Part shown: positions 34,459 to 45,306 of the stretch, in pieces
Layout of the letters: each line of letters starts with the position of its first letter
How positions within the stretch are numbered: the first letter of the stretch is position 1
DNA from: an uncultured Oscillospiraceae bacterium
GTDB taxonomy: Bacteria; Bacillota; Clostridia; Oscillospirales; Oscillospiraceae
Assembly (NCBI GenBank): GCA_934655875.1
Contig: CAKUHB010000007.1
Coordinates: forward strand, 1-64,000
Length of the DNA stretch: 64,000 nucleotides
Direction: 5' to 3'
Program-made: the position numbers and the translations under genes
Notes under the pieces: generated by a model
Told to the model about the DNA's origin: nothing
The model's input: only the letters and a program-made list of their open reading frames with translations
The model's database searches: none

Positions 34459-35481
34459 TTGAAAACAGTCTATTTTCGTGACCCCACAAAAGAGAATATC
34501 GAAGCTGCCGCGAAGATCATCCGGAGCGGCGGGCTTCTGGCCATCCCGACGGAGACCGTCTATGGCCTGGGCGCGGACGCCCTGAATGAGGACGCGGTGC
34601 TGCGTATTTTTCTGGCCAAGGGCCGTCCGCAGGACAATCCGCTTATTATCCACGTGCCGGATGCCTCGTGGCTGGAGCGCTACTGCGAAAACGTCCCGCC
34701 GGAAGCGTATGCGCTGGCCGAAAAATTCTGGCCGGGACCTCTCACCATGATCCTGCCGCGCAGGCCCATCGTCCCGCTGCGCACGACGGGCGGACTGGAG
34801 ACCGTCGGCGTCCGCTGTCCGAACCATCCCGTTACCCGCGCGATCATCGCTGCGGCGGATGTGCCCATCGCTGCGCCCTCCGGCAACACCTCCGGCCGTC
34901 CCAGCCCCACGTGTATCGAAGACATGATCGAGGACATGGACGGCAAGATCGAGGGCATGTTTGACGGCGGCCCATGCGCCGTCGGCGTCGAGTCGACGAT
35001 CATCGATCTGACCTGTACGCCGCCGCGCCTGCTCCGCCCGGGCGGACTGCCGCTCGAAGCGCTGGAGGAGGTTCTCGGCCATGTGGATGTGGACAAGGCC
35101 GTCGTCTCGCTCTTAAAGGAGGGCGAACACCCCAAGGCGCCCGGCATGAAATACCGCCACTACGCGCCGAAGGCCCCCGTCACCGTCGTGACCGGCGATC
35201 CGGCAGCTTCCGCGCAGTATATCCGCGCGCACCTGCCCGCAGGCGCGGGCGTTATCTGCTTTACCGAGTTCAAAGCGCTCTTCCCCGGCCGCAGCATCCA
35301 TGACCTTGGCCCGGCAGGCGACAAGGAGGAGCAGGCCCGGCGCGTGTTTGACGCGCTGCGCGAATTTGACCATGAGACCGTCAGCGAGATCTATGCCCAA
35401 TGCCCGGACACGGCCGGCCTCGGCCTTGCCGTTTCCAACCGGCTCAAAAAGGCGGCGGGCTTCCACGTGATCGAGGTATGA
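34459..35481 (+). CDS. Threonylcarbamoyl-AMP synthase (Sua5/YwlC type)
   Basis: 340 residues from a TTG start after AGAAGGAATCACAC; the frame is open further upstream but lies in repeat sequence. The YrdC domain (about 1-200) has GGLLAIPTETVYGLGADA, KGRPQDNPLI, and PSGNTSGRPSPT. A C-terminal Sua5 domain (about 215-340) begins after APGMKYRHYAPKAPV. It makes threonylcarbamoyl-AMP for tRNA t6A37. It overlaps the next gene by 4 bases. Confidence 0.93.
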   Translation: MKTVYFRDPTKENIEAAAKIIRSGGLLAIPTETVYGLGADALNEDAVLRIFLAKGRPQDNPLIIHVPDASWLERYCENVPPEAYALAEKFWPGPLTMILPRRPIVPLRTTGGLETVGVRCPNHPVTRAIIAAADVPIAAPSGNTSGRPSPTCIEDMIEDMDGKIEGMFDGGPCAVGVESTIIDLTCTPPRLLRPGGLPLEALEEVLGHVDVDKAVVSLLKEGEHPKAPGMKYRHYAPKAPVTVVTGDPAASAQYIRAHLPAGAGVICFTEFKALFPGRSIHDLGPAGDKEEQARRVFDALREFDHETVSEIYAQCPDTAGLGLAVSNRLKKAAGFHVIEV

Positions 35482-37478
35482 GCATGCTCGTCATCGGCAT
35501 CACCGGCCCGACCGGCTGCGGCAAGACCACGCTGCTGCGGTGCATCGCCGCGCGCGGCGGGTATATCTTGGACTGCGACGCGCTGTATTATGAGCTGCTT
35601 GCATCAAACGAGGGCATGAGCCTCCGCCGCGAGCTGCAAGCCGCGTTCCCGGACACATTCAGCGCGGACGGGAGCTTGCAGCGCAAAGCGCTCGGCAAGC
35701 TCGTCTTCGGCAGCAGCGCGCGCATGGCGCAGCTCAATGAGATCGTCTTTTTCCACATCGGCAACGCCGTCCGCGCGCGGCTCGTCCATGAGCAGGCGGC
35801 TGGCCGGAAGCTGTTCGCCGTCGACGCCATCAATCTGTTTGAATCCGGCCTTGCCGCGCTCTGCGATACGACCGTCGGCGTGCTCGCGAGCCGCCAAACG
35901 CGCATCGCGCGCATTATGGCGCGCGACGGCCTGACACAGGACTATGCCGAGCTGCGCGTGGATGCGCAGAAGCCAGACAGCTTTTATGAAGCACATTGCA
36001 GGATCATTCTCCAGAACGCCGGCACGCGCGAGGAGTTCGCGCGCGTGGCTGACCAAATTATCACGAACATTCTGAAAGGAGCTTTTCCCATGACAAAACA
36101 AGAACGCGAAGCGCTGCTCTACCAGCCGAAGCACGGCCATGACCGCCTGACGAAGGAAGACGAGATCGCCATGCAGGCCTACTGCGAGGACTATAAGGCC
36201 TTCCTCGACCGCTCGAAGACTGAGCGCGAATGCGTCGTCTCCGCCGTGAAGCTGGCCGAAAAGGCGGGCTTCCGTGAGCTGAAGGCCGGTATGGCGCTGC
36301 AGGCCGGCGACAAGATCTACTGCGTCAACCGCGGCAAGTCCATCCTGCTGGCCGTCATCGGCAAGCAGTCCCTTGCCGAGGGCGCGAACATCGGCGCGGC
36401 CCACACCGACGCGCCGCGGCTCGACTTCAAGCCGAATCCCCTCTATGAAGACGCCGAACTGGCCTATTTCAAGACGCACCACTACGGCGGCATCCGCAAG
36501 TATCAGTGGGTCACCGTCCCGCTGGAGCTGCACGGCAAGGTCGTCCGCGCGGACGGCAGCGAGGTCTTCGTCAAGATCGGCGCGGACGCCGGCGACCCGC
36601 AGTTCGTCATCAACGATCTTCTTCCGCACCTCGGCCGCGAGCAGGGCAAAAAGCCCCTCAACGAAGCGATCCCGTCCGAGTCCCTCAATATCCTCATCGG
36701 CAGCTGGCCGGAGCCGGACGACGACAGCGCGAACCGCGTCAAGCTCGCTGTCATGCGTATCCTGCACGAGAAATACGGCATTGTGGAGGAGGATTTCATC
36801 TCCGCCGAGCTGGAAGCTGTCCCGGCGGCAAACGCCCGCGACCTTGGCTTTGACCGCAGCATGATCGGCGCTTACGGCCATGACGACCGCGTCTGCGCCT
36901 ATGCAGAGCTTGCCGCTATTTTGCAGCTGGACGCGCCGGAGAAGACCGCCGTGTGCATCTTCGCCGACAAGGAGGAGATCGGCTCCGAGGGCGTTTCCGG
37001 CATGCAGTCCGAAGCGTTCGAGCACTTCATGGATACGCTCTGCCGCGCGCAGAATGTCCGCCTGATCGACTGCCTGTCCAAATCCTTCTGCCTGTCCGCC
37101 GACGTGACCGCGGCCTATGACCCGAACTTTGCGGACGTCTATGAAAAGCGCAACGCCGCCTTCCTCAATTACGGCATCGGTCTGTGCAAGTACACAGGCT
37201 CCGGCGGCAAGGGCGGCGCATCCGACGCTTCAGCGGAGGTCGTCGGCCGGATCCGCAAGCTCTTCAACAGCAACGGTGTCTTCTGGCAGATGGCGGAGCT
37301 TGGCAAGACTGACGCGGGCGGCGGAGGAACGGTCGCAAAGTACATGGCAAAGCGCAACATCGACACGCTCGACGCTGGCGTTCCGGTTCTCTCCATGCAC
37401 GCGCCGTATGAGACCGTCGCGAAGCTCGACTGCTACATGACCTACAAGGGCATGAAGGTGTTCTTTGAACAGAACTGA
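35478..37478 (+). CDS. Dephospho-CoA kinase fused in frame to an M18 aminopeptidase
   Basis: An unbroken 666-codon frame from ATG 35478. Residues 1-204 are a CoaE-type P-loop kinase (ITGPTGCGKTTLL, then LDCDALYYELL and the late AHCRIILQN region), which makes CoA from dephospho-CoA. Residues 205-666 are a zinc M18 aminopeptidase with GAAHTDAPRLDF, FADKEEIGSEG and SMHAPYE. The two are normally separate genes. At the junction, GAAAGGAGCTTTTCCC precedes ATG 36090 in the same frame, so the peptidase could also be made alone. Either a true fusion protein or a CoaE gene that lost its stop codon. Confidence 0.8.
   Translation: MSMLVIGITGPTGCGKTTLLRCIAARGGYILDCDALYYELLASNEGMSLRRELQAAFPDTFSADGSLQRKALGKLVFGSSARMAQLNEIVFFHIGNAVRARLVHEQAAGRKLFAVDAINLFESGLAALCDTTVGVLASRQTRIARIMARDGLTQDYAELRVDAQKPDSFYEAHCRIILQNAGTREEFARVADQIITNILKGAFPMTKQEREALLYQPKHGHDRLTKEDEIAMQAYCEDYKAFLDRSKTERECVVSAVKLAEKAGFRELKAGMALQAGDKIYCVNRGKSILLAVIGKQSLAEGANIGAAHTDAPRLDFKPNPLYEDAELAYFKTHHYGGIRKYQWVTVPLELHGKVVRADGSEVFVKIGADAGDPQFVINDLLPHLGREQGKKPLNEAIPSESLNILIGSWPEPDDDSANRVKLAVMRILHEKYGIVEEDFISAELEAVPAANARDLGFDRSMIGAYGHDDRVCAYAELAAILQLDAPEKTAVCIFADKEEIGSEGVSGMQSEAFEHFMDTLCRAQNVRLIDCLSKSFCLSADVTAAYDPNFADVYEKRNAAFLNYGIGLCKYTGSGGKGGASDASAEVVGRIRKLFNSNGVFWQMAELGKTDAGGGGTVAKYMAKRNIDTLDAGVPVLSMHAPYETVAKLDCYMTYKGMKVFFEQN
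36073..36092 (+). promoter_or_regulatory. Internal ribosome site and start for the M18 aminopeptidase
   Basis: GAAAGGAG lies 8 bases before ATG 36090, inside the fused frame. If used, it yields a 462-residue aminopeptidase (36090-37478) of normal family length. Confidence 0.65.
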
Positions 37479-37503
37479 ACTTCAAATTTTTGGAATATTG
37501 CAG

Positions 37504-37539
37504 CACCCTCCGGCATAGATATATGCCGGAGGGTGTTTT
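37504..37539 (+). terminator. Terminator hairpin that also contains the next gene's ribosome site
   Basis: CACCCTCCGGCATA (37504-37517) pairs perfectly with TATGCCGGAGGGTG (37522-37535) across the loop GATA, followed by TTTT. The 3' arm holds GGAGG, the ribosome site for ATG 37541. Confidence 0.85.
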
Positions 37540-37540
37540 C

Positions 37541-38461
37541 ATGCAAAGTCTGATTTCCGATTCCGTTCCCATGACGGCAGGCCGGCAGGAAGCGTATCTG
37601 CTGCGCCTGCGGCGGCAGTTTCCGTTTGTCTATGTCAAAACGCTGACCCGGACGGCCTTTGGCCGCCGCGTCTGCGCGCTTCAGCTGGGCGCGGGCAGCC
37701 GCAAGGTGCTCCTGACTGCCGGGCACCACGCCAACGAGTGCATCACGTCCGACGCGCTGTGGCAGTGGTTATTTACATATTGCGGCGCGGTGCTGCGCGG
37801 CGGGCGCATCGGCGGCGCGGACGCACGGGAGCTGTATCACAATTCGATGGTCTATCTTGTTCCGCTGGTCAATCCGGATGGCGCGGATCTGGCTGCCGGC
37901 GTCCTGCCGCCGGACAGCCCGGAATACCGGGCCGCGGCGTGCATCGCCGCGCAGTATCCGGACATTCCGTTCCCGTCCGGCTGGAAGAGCAATCTGCGCG
38001 GTGTCGATCTGAACCTCAACTATCCCGCCCGGTGGGAGCTGGCGCGGCGCATCAAAAAGGAGCAGGGCGTATCCGGCCCCGCTCCGCGTGATTTTGTCGG
38101 CTTTTCCCCGCTCGATCAGCCGGAGACGGCGGCGCTGGCCGCATTCACCTGCTGCATCCACCCGGATGTGATGCTGGCCCTGCACACACAGGGCAGCGTG
38201 ATCTATCCAGGCCCGGCAGAGACCGCGCCGCCCGGCTCCGACGCGCTGGCGGCGGCGTTTTCTGCCGCGTCCGGCTACCCGGTCGAGCTGGTGCCGCCGG
38301 AATCCGCCAACGCGGGCTTCAAGGACTGGTTTTTGCAGCGCTTTCACCGCCCGGCCTTTACCATTGAAGCGGGGCTGGGGGAAAATCCGCTGCCGCAGTC
38401 GCAGCTGCCGGAGATCTGTCAGGCGCTCTGCGGCGTGTTCACGGCTGCGCTTTCCTGGTAG
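37541..38461 (+). CDS. M14 family zinc carboxypeptidase, gamma-D-glutamyl-diaminopimelate peptidase-like
   Basis: 306 residues from ATG 37541 (GGAGG 9 bases upstream, within a hairpin). Zinc ligands are in AGHHANECI (HxxE) and LALHTQG (His); TIEAGLGENPL carries the catalytic Glu. GVDLNLNYPARWE is the Arg/Asn substrate-binding region. The closest known type is Bacillus ENP1, which cuts peptidoglycan peptides during sporulation or recycling. There is no signal peptide. Its 3' end overlaps the converging CDF gene by 23 bases. Confidence 0.85.
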   Translation: MQSLISDSVPMTAGRQEAYLLRLRRQFPFVYVKTLTRTAFGRRVCALQLGAGSRKVLLTAGHHANECITSDALWQWLFTYCGAVLRGGRIGGADARELYHNSMVYLVPLVNPDGADLAAGVLPPDSPEYRAAACIAAQYPDIPFPSGWKSNLRGVDLNLNYPARWELARRIKKEQGVSGPAPRDFVGFSPLDQPETAALAAFTCCIHPDVMLALHTQGSVIYPGPAETAPPGSDALAAAFSAASGYPVELVPPESANAGFKDWFLQRFHRPAFTIEAGLGENPLPQSQLPEICQALCGVFTAALSW

Positions 38462-39656
38462 CCGTGCTCTCGGCTTCGGTCGTCATCTCGTTGAAGGCCG
38501 CCGTGTCAAACGTCACGACCAGATGATAGGTCTTCTTTCCATCCTGCAGCCGCTCCTCGATCGTCCGGCGAAGCTCCGCCGTGCGGCTCTCCAGATCGGC
38601 GGGGATGACCATGTCAAAGATCACGTTTGCGTGGTGCTGGCCGCTGACCATCCGGAAATCGTGGATGCTCAGGCGCGGGTCAAGGTCATGAATGATCGCC
38701 TGCACCCGCTCCTTGACGGCTGTGACCTCCGGGTCGTCAGTGACGATGGGGTCATAGTGGATGACCAGCTCCACATGCAGTTCCCTTTTCACCTGCCGCT
38801 CGATCTCGTCGAGCAGCTCGTGGGCGATGAGCGGGTCGATCCGGTGGTCAATTTCGGCGTGGACGCTGGCAAAGCGGCGGCCCGGGCCATAATCGTGGAC
38901 GATGAGATCATGGATCCCGAGAATGTTGACGTGCGAGGTCATGGTATAGGCGATGGCGTGCACCAGCTCCTCGTCGGGCTTCGCGCCGAGCAGCGGGTCG
39001 ATGGTGTCCCTGGCAATGCCGATGCCCGACCAGATGATAAACAGCGCGACAAGAAGACCCACATAGCCGTCGACCCGCAGCCCCGTGAGCTTTCCGACCA
39101 CACAGGCCAGCAGAACGGCGCCGGTCGCGATCACGTCGTTCCGGCTGTCCGCGGCTGTCGCCGAGAGGGCGGCGGAGCCGATCTTTCGGCCCAGCTTCCG
39201 GTTAAAAAGCGCCATCCAGAGCTTCATGAGGATCGACAGCACCAGCACCACAAGAATAAGCGCGGAAAATTCCACCGGCGTCGGGTGCAGGATCTTTTCA
39301 AACGAGCTTTTGACCAGCTCCACGCCGATCACAAGGATCATCGCCGCCACGGCAAGCCCGGACAGGTATTCCATCCGCGCATGGCCATAGGGATGTTCCT
39401 CATCCGCCGGGCGCGAGGCCAGCTTGAACCCGATCAGCGTCACGACCGAGCTGGAGGCGTCCGAGAGGTTGTTGACGGCGTCCGCCGTAATCGAGACGCT
39501 GCCGGACAGCGTACCGGCAAGGAGCTTCCCCGCAAACAGCAGCACATTGCACACGATCCCGACCAGTCCCGCCAGCCGCCCATAGCCGGCCCGGACGGCG
39601 GGATCTGCTGTATTCTGATGGTTTTTGACAAACAGCCGCAGCAGAAGCTCTGTCAT
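38439..39656 (-). CDS. Cation diffusion facilitator (CDF) transporter
   Basis: 405 residues from ATG 39656 after AGAGGAATGCGCC. Six hydrophobic segments. Metal sites: ADAVNNLSDASSS in TM2 and ATAADSRNDVIATGAV in TM5. HPYGHARMEYLSG is the family loop. The C-terminal domain (about 210-300) has the ferredoxin-like fold with several His residues, followed by a longer-than-usual tail with SGQHHANVIFDMV. It exports divalent metals such as Zn2+, Fe2+ or Mn2+ using the proton gradient. Confidence 0.9.
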   Translation of the reverse strand: MTELLLRLFVKNHQNTADPAVRAGYGRLAGLVGIVCNVLLFAGKLLAGTLSGSVSITADAVNNLSDASSSVVTLIGFKLASRPADEEHPYGHARMEYLSGLAVAAMILVIGVELVKSSFEKILHPTPVEFSALILVVLVLSILMKLWMALFNRKLGRKIGSAALSATAADSRNDVIATGAVLLACVVGKLTGLRVDGYVGLLVALFIIWSGIGIARDTIDPLLGAKPDEELVHAIAYTMTSHVNILGIHDLIVHDYGPGRRFASVHAEIDHRIDPLIAHELLDEIERQVKRELHVELVIHYDPIVTDDPEVTAVKERVQAIIHDLDPRLSIHDFRMVSGQHHANVIFDMVIPADLESRTAELRRTIEERLQDGKKTYHLVVTFDTAAFNEMTTEAESTATRKAQP

Positions 39657-39693
39657 GGCGCATTCCTCTTTCCGCATGTGTGTATTACTCCAT

Positions 39694-39722
39694 ACTATAC
39701 CGCGCACCTGCGCCCGGTGCAA
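39694..39722 (-). promoter_or_regulatory. Promoter of the CDF gene
   Basis: Minus-strand TTGCAC (39717-39722) and TATAGT (39694-39699), 17-base spacer. Confidence 0.6.
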
Positions 39723-39744
39723 GAAGATTCTGTGCGTTTCGGGC

Positions 39745-39784
39745 AAAATCCGCCTGCCGCAGCACTGCGGCAGGCGGATTTTTG
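39745..39784 (-). terminator. Terminator of the metY-metA unit
   Basis: AATCCGCCTGCCGCAG pairs with CTGCGGCAGGCGGATT, with T runs at both ends. It lies just after the metA stop. Confidence 0.88.
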
Positions 39785-39788
39785 TCTT

Positions 39789-40712
39789 TTATACCGGCCG
39801 GATGGCGGAGAGGTCATACGGCGTGGTCTGGTAGACGAAGTAGTTGAGCCAGTTCTGGTAGAGCAGGTTCGCGTGGCTGCGCCACGAGACCATGGGCGGC
39901 TTTGTGTCGTCGTTGTCCGGGTAATAGTTTTGCGGCACGTGGATGGGCAGGCCAGCGTTCTTATCGCGCAGATATTCCGATTCCAGCGTCCGCGCGTCAT
40001 ATTCCGAGTGGCCGGTAATGAAGATCTGGCGGCCGCCCTCGGTTGCCATGGCGTAGACGCCGGCCTGCTCGCTGGACGCGAGGATCTTCAGCTTGCTGCA
40101 CCGCTCGATATCCTCGCGGCGGACGGTGGTGTGGCGCGAATGCGGCACCATGAACACGTCGTCAAACCCGCGCATGAGCATGGACGAGCGCCGCTCGACC
40201 CTGTGCGGGTAGACGCCGAAGAGCTTTTCGGGCAGCGGTACCTTGTCAATGCCATAGTGGTAATACAGTCCCGCCTGCGCGCCCCAGCAGATGTGGAACG
40301 TGCTGTGGACGTGCGTGCGGCTCCACTCCATGATCCGGCAGAGCTCCGGCCAGTATTCGACCTCCTCGAATTTCATCTGCTCGACCGGCGCGCCGGTGAT
40401 GATCAGACCGTCGAACCAGCGGTCCTTGACGTCCTCAAACGTCTTGTAAAACTTGAGCAGATGCTCGCGGGAGGTGTTTTTCGATTCGTGGCTGTCCGTG
40501 TGAATCAGCTCCAGCTCCACCTGCAAGGGCGTATTGCCGAGCAGGCGCGACAGCTGCGTCTCGGTAGCGATCTTGGTCGGCATCAGGTTCAGAACGAGGA
40601 TCTGCAGCGGGCGAATGTCCTGTGTGACGGCCCGGGTCTCGTTCATGACAAAAATATTTTCCTCTGCCAGTGTCTGCGCGGCAGGCAGACCGTTGGGGAT
40701 CATGATAGGCAT
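39789..40712 (-). CDS. metA: Homoserine O-acetyltransferase (MetA type)
   Basis: 307 residues, normal MetA length. The catalytic Cys is in FHICWGAQAGLYYHYG, and the His/Glu partners are in FITGHSEYDA. The specificity loop reads ITGAPVEQMKFEEV. In characterised MetA proteins, Glu at this position selects acetyl-CoA and Gly selects succinyl-CoA, so this enzyme should make O-acetylhomoserine. That fits the upstream O-acetylhomoserine sulfhydrylase gene in the same unit. Confidence 0.93.
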   Translation of the reverse strand: MPIMIPNGLPAAQTLAEENIFVMNETRAVTQDIRPLQILVLNLMPTKIATETQLSRLLGNTPLQVELELIHTDSHESKNTSREHLLKFYKTFEDVKDRWFDGLIITGAPVEQMKFEEVEYWPELCRIMEWSRTHVHSTFHICWGAQAGLYYHYGIDKVPLPEKLFGVYPHRVERRSSMLMRGFDDVFMVPHSRHTTVRREDIERCSKLKILASSEQAGVYAMATEGGRQIFITGHSEYDARTLESEYLRDKNAGLPIHVPQNYYPDNDDTKPPMVSWRSHANLLYQNWLNYFVYQTTPYDLSAIRPV

Positions 40713-40748
40713 GGCGTGGGTTCCTTTCCGTGAATATGGGCTGCGTTC

Positions 40749-42026
<1,278 letters not shown>

Positions 42027-42048
42027 GATACCCTCCTGAAGAATCGGA

Positions 42049-42074
42049 AATACGGGCGCTTGCGCGCCCGTATT
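42049..42074 (-). terminator. Hairpin after ilvE
   Basis: AATACGGGCGC (42049-42059) pairs with GCGCCCGTATT (42064-42074). Only TTT follows on the minus strand, so termination may be partial and metY could be reached from ilvE transcripts. Confidence 0.6.
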
Positions 42075-42082
42075 ATTTTACA

Positions 42083-43168
42083 TTAAAACAGCTTATAAGT
42101 CCAGCCCATTGTATCGGGCACGGTGCCGGTCTGCATGCCGTAGAGGTTGTCATACAGCTTCTGGGCGACCGGGCCGACCTTGCCGTCGGCGACCTGGATC
42201 TCTTCGCCGTTGTAGTTCAGCCAGCCGATCGGAGAGATGACTGCCGCGGTGCCGCTGGCGAAGATCTCCTGCAGCGTGCCGTTCTTTGCGGCAGCTTCGA
42301 TGTCCTGGATGGAGAGCTTGCGTTCGGAAATTTTGACGCCCCACTTCTGCAGCAGCTGGATGACGGAGTTGCGGGTGATGCCGGGCAGGATCGTGCCGGA
42401 GTCCAGCGGCGCCGTGATGACCTCGTCGGCAATGCGGAAGAATGCGTTGGACGTGCCGATCTCCTCGACATACTTATGCTCCGCCGCGTCGAGCCACAGA
42501 ACGTCCTTGCAGTTGTACTTCATGGCGTCAAGGCTTGCGCGCATGCCGCCGCCGTAGTTGCCGCCGACCTTGGCATAGCCGGTGCCGCCCTGCGCCGCGC
42601 GGATGTACTTGTCCTGCACATAGATGCGCGTGGTGGTGATGCCGCCGTCGTTGGCCGCGTAATACGAGCCGGTCGGGCTGAGGATGATCATGAACTTATA
42701 GTGCTTGGCAGGAAGGACGGAGAACGAGACCTCGTCGCCGAAGATGAACGGACGGATATACATGGCCGTGCCGGGTGCGGACGGGACCCAGTCCATATCC
42801 TCGTGGATGACGGCCTTGACCGCTGCGAGGAACAGATCGCCGGGCAGCTCCGGGATGCACATACGCTCGTTCGTGCGCTTCATGCGGGCGATGTTCATAT
42901 CCGGGCGGAACAGCTGGATGCCGCCGTCCGGGGTGCGGTAGGCCTTCATGCCCTCGAACATCATCTGCGCGTAGTGCAGCACGCAGGAGGCCGGCTCGAT
43001 GAGGAACGGCTCATGCGGCACGACGCGGCCGTCATGCCAGCCCTGTCCCTCGTCATAGTCCATGACGAACATGTGATCCGTGAAATATTTTGCAAAGCCC
43101 AGCTTGGTCTCGTCTGCGGGACGGGGCTTGGGATGCGTGGTTCTGGTGACCGGGAATGTGTATTCCAT
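42083..43168 (-). CDS. ilvE: Branched-chain amino acid aminotransferase
   Basis: 361 residues, class IV PLP aminotransferase of the longer bacterial/eukaryotic BCAT2-like type. KVGGNYGGGMRASLDAM carries the PLP lysine region, VEEIGTSNAFF and DSGTILPGITRNSVIQL are family motifs. It interconverts Val, Leu and Ile with their 2-oxo acids using glutamate/2-oxoglutarate. The start follows AAGGAGGAACCATC. It lies downstream of the VOR and acyl-CoA synthetase genes on the same strand and would supply the last step of the inferred pathway. Confidence 0.95.
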   Translation of the reverse strand: MEYTFPVTRTTHPKPRPADETKLGFAKYFTDHMFVMDYDEGQGWHDGRVVPHEPFLIEPASCVLHYAQMMFEGMKAYRTPDGGIQLFRPDMNIARMKRTNERMCIPELPGDLFLAAVKAVIHEDMDWVPSAPGTAMYIRPFIFGDEVSFSVLPAKHYKFMIILSPTGSYYAANDGGITTTRIYVQDKYIRAAQGGTGYAKVGGNYGGGMRASLDAMKYNCKDVLWLDAAEHKYVEEIGTSNAFFRIADEVITAPLDSGTILPGITRNSVIQLLQKWGVKISERKLSIQDIEAAAKNGTLQEIFASGTAAVISPIGWLNYNGEEIQVADGKVGPVAQKLYDNLYGMQTGTVPDTMGWTYKLF

Positions 43169-43201
43169 GATGGTTCCTCCTTAATATAATCGACATAATC
43201 G

Positions 43202-43221
43202 GCTTCCCCGAAGGGGAAGGC
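43202..43221. other. Short hairpin between the omega-amidase-like gene and ilvE
   Basis: GCTTCCCC faces GGGGAAGGC. Its T run lies on the plus strand, so it is not a clear terminator for the minus-strand genes. Confidence 0.5.
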
Positions 43222-43239
43222 GTTTTTTATTTCTTTTTA

Positions 43240-44025
43240 TTACACCCGGTACAGCTCCGGGCGGCGGTCGCGGAAGACGTTGATGGAGGTGCGGATGCCG
43301 TGCAGGACGGACAGATCGCAGTCCGCCGTCAGGATCTGCTCCTGCGCGCCGGCAGACGCCAGCTCCTTGCCCCACGGGTCGAGGATCACGCTGCGGCCGC
43401 CGTAGACGGTCTCACCGGCCGTGCCGCAGGAATTGCAGCAGGCGAGAAACATCTGGTTCTCGATGGCTCGCGCCGTTGTCAGCGTGCGCAGGTGCGCGTC
43501 CCGCACCGCCGGCCACTGGGACACGACGAACAGCAGATCCATCCCCTCCAGCGCCATCGTCCGCGTCAGCTCCGGGAAGCGGATATCGTAGCAGATGAGA
43601 ATGCCGCAGGGCACGCCGTCCAGCTCGAACCGGCACAGGTGATCGCCGGGGGTAAAAAAGTCCTGCTCGCCCATGGGCGTAAACAGGTGCGTCTTGTCAT
43701 ACGCGCACAAAAGACTTCCTGTCCGGTCAAAGACGCAGGCGGTATTGTATACGCGCCCGCCGCGCGCGTTGGCGACGCTTCCGGCGACGAGATTCACGCC
43801 CAGCTCCTTTGCCAGCGCGCCGAAGACCATTTTGGTCTGCGCGCAGTCGCGGTCACAGAGGGCTTCCAGACCCTCGCGCGGGAAAAAGCCGGTGTTCCAC
43901 GTCTCCGGCAGGACGATGACGTCTGGCTTCTCTGCCGCAGCCTGCCGGACGAGCGCTTCCGCCCGCCGGAAGTTTTCCTCCGGCCGGGCAAACGCCATGT
44001 TCATCTGTACGCAGGAAAGCTTCAT
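43240..44025 (-). CDS. Carbon-nitrogen hydrolase, omega-amidase-like
   Basis: 261-residue nitrilase-superfamily enzyme. The catalytic triad is visible: Glu in VLPETWNTGFF, Lys in YDKTHLF, and Cys in LICYDIRFPE. Its size and motifs fit the YafV/Nit2 omega-amidases, which hydrolyse 2-oxoglutaramate and similar 2-oxo acid amides formed when glutamine acts as amino donor. It overlaps the VOR gamma gene by 4 bases and precedes ilvE, so a role in clearing transamination by-products is plausible. Confidence 0.85.
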   Translation of the reverse strand: MKLSCVQMNMAFARPEENFRRAEALVRQAAAEKPDVIVLPETWNTGFFPREGLEALCDRDCAQTKMVFGALAKELGVNLVAGSVANARGGRVYNTACVFDRTGSLLCAYDKTHLFTPMGEQDFFTPGDHLCRFELDGVPCGILICYDIRFPELTRTMALEGMDLLFVVSQWPAVRDAHLRTLTTARAIENQMFLACCNSCGTAGETVYGGRSVILDPWGKELASAGAQEQILTADCDLSVLHGIRTSINVFRDRRPELYRV

Positions 44026-44553
44026 CCCTGATAGTCCTTTCCCGCCTTGACGGCCTTCATGTTGACGTCGAACAGATCGGCCTTGCGGGCCGGGATGACC
44101 TTGTGCAGGGCCGGCGCGACGGAGTCAAAGCTGACGCAGCCGGTCTTTTCGATGAGCGCGCCGAGCAGCAGCATGTTGGCAAGCGTCGGCATGCCCATCT
44201 CACCGGCAAGGCCGGTGGCGGGGATGTAATAGGCTTCGACATCGGTGCGGCGCACCCTGCGGGAGATGAGCGTGGAGTCCACGAAGATCTTGCCGCCGGG
44301 GGCGACCGTGTCCTCATATTTATCGAGGGACGGATTGTTCATGACCATCAGCACGTTCGGGTGCTGCACGATGGGCGAGCCGACCGGCGTGTCGGACAGG
44401 ATGACGTTGCAGTTGGCCGTGCCGCCGCGCATTTCCGGGCCATAGGACGGCAGCCAGCTCAGCTCCCGGTTTTCAAGCAGGCCCGCGTAGGCCAGCACCT
44501 TGCCGGAAAACAGCAATCCCTGCCCGCCGAAGCCGGCAATTACGATCTGGAAA

Positions 44554-44561
<8 letters not shown>
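44022..44561 (-). CDS. 2-oxoacid:ferredoxin oxidoreductase gamma subunit
   Basis: 179 residues from ATG 44561 after GGAGGGTGAAGCAA; the upstream GTG lies inside the ribosome site. VIAGFGGQGLLFSGKVLAYAG and GPEMRGGTANCNVI are the gamma-domain (POR/KOR family) signatures for CoA-binding and subunit contact. It overlaps the beta gene by 8 bases. It completes the four-subunit enzyme with the genes at 44554-46594. Confidence 0.92.

Positions 44562-45302
<741 letters not shown>

Positions 45303-45306
<4 letters not shown>

Noticed and set aside
36090..37478. Treating the M18 aminopeptidase as a certainly separate gene
   Set aside because: There is no stop codon after CoaE; the internal start is recorded as an alternative, not as proof of separation.
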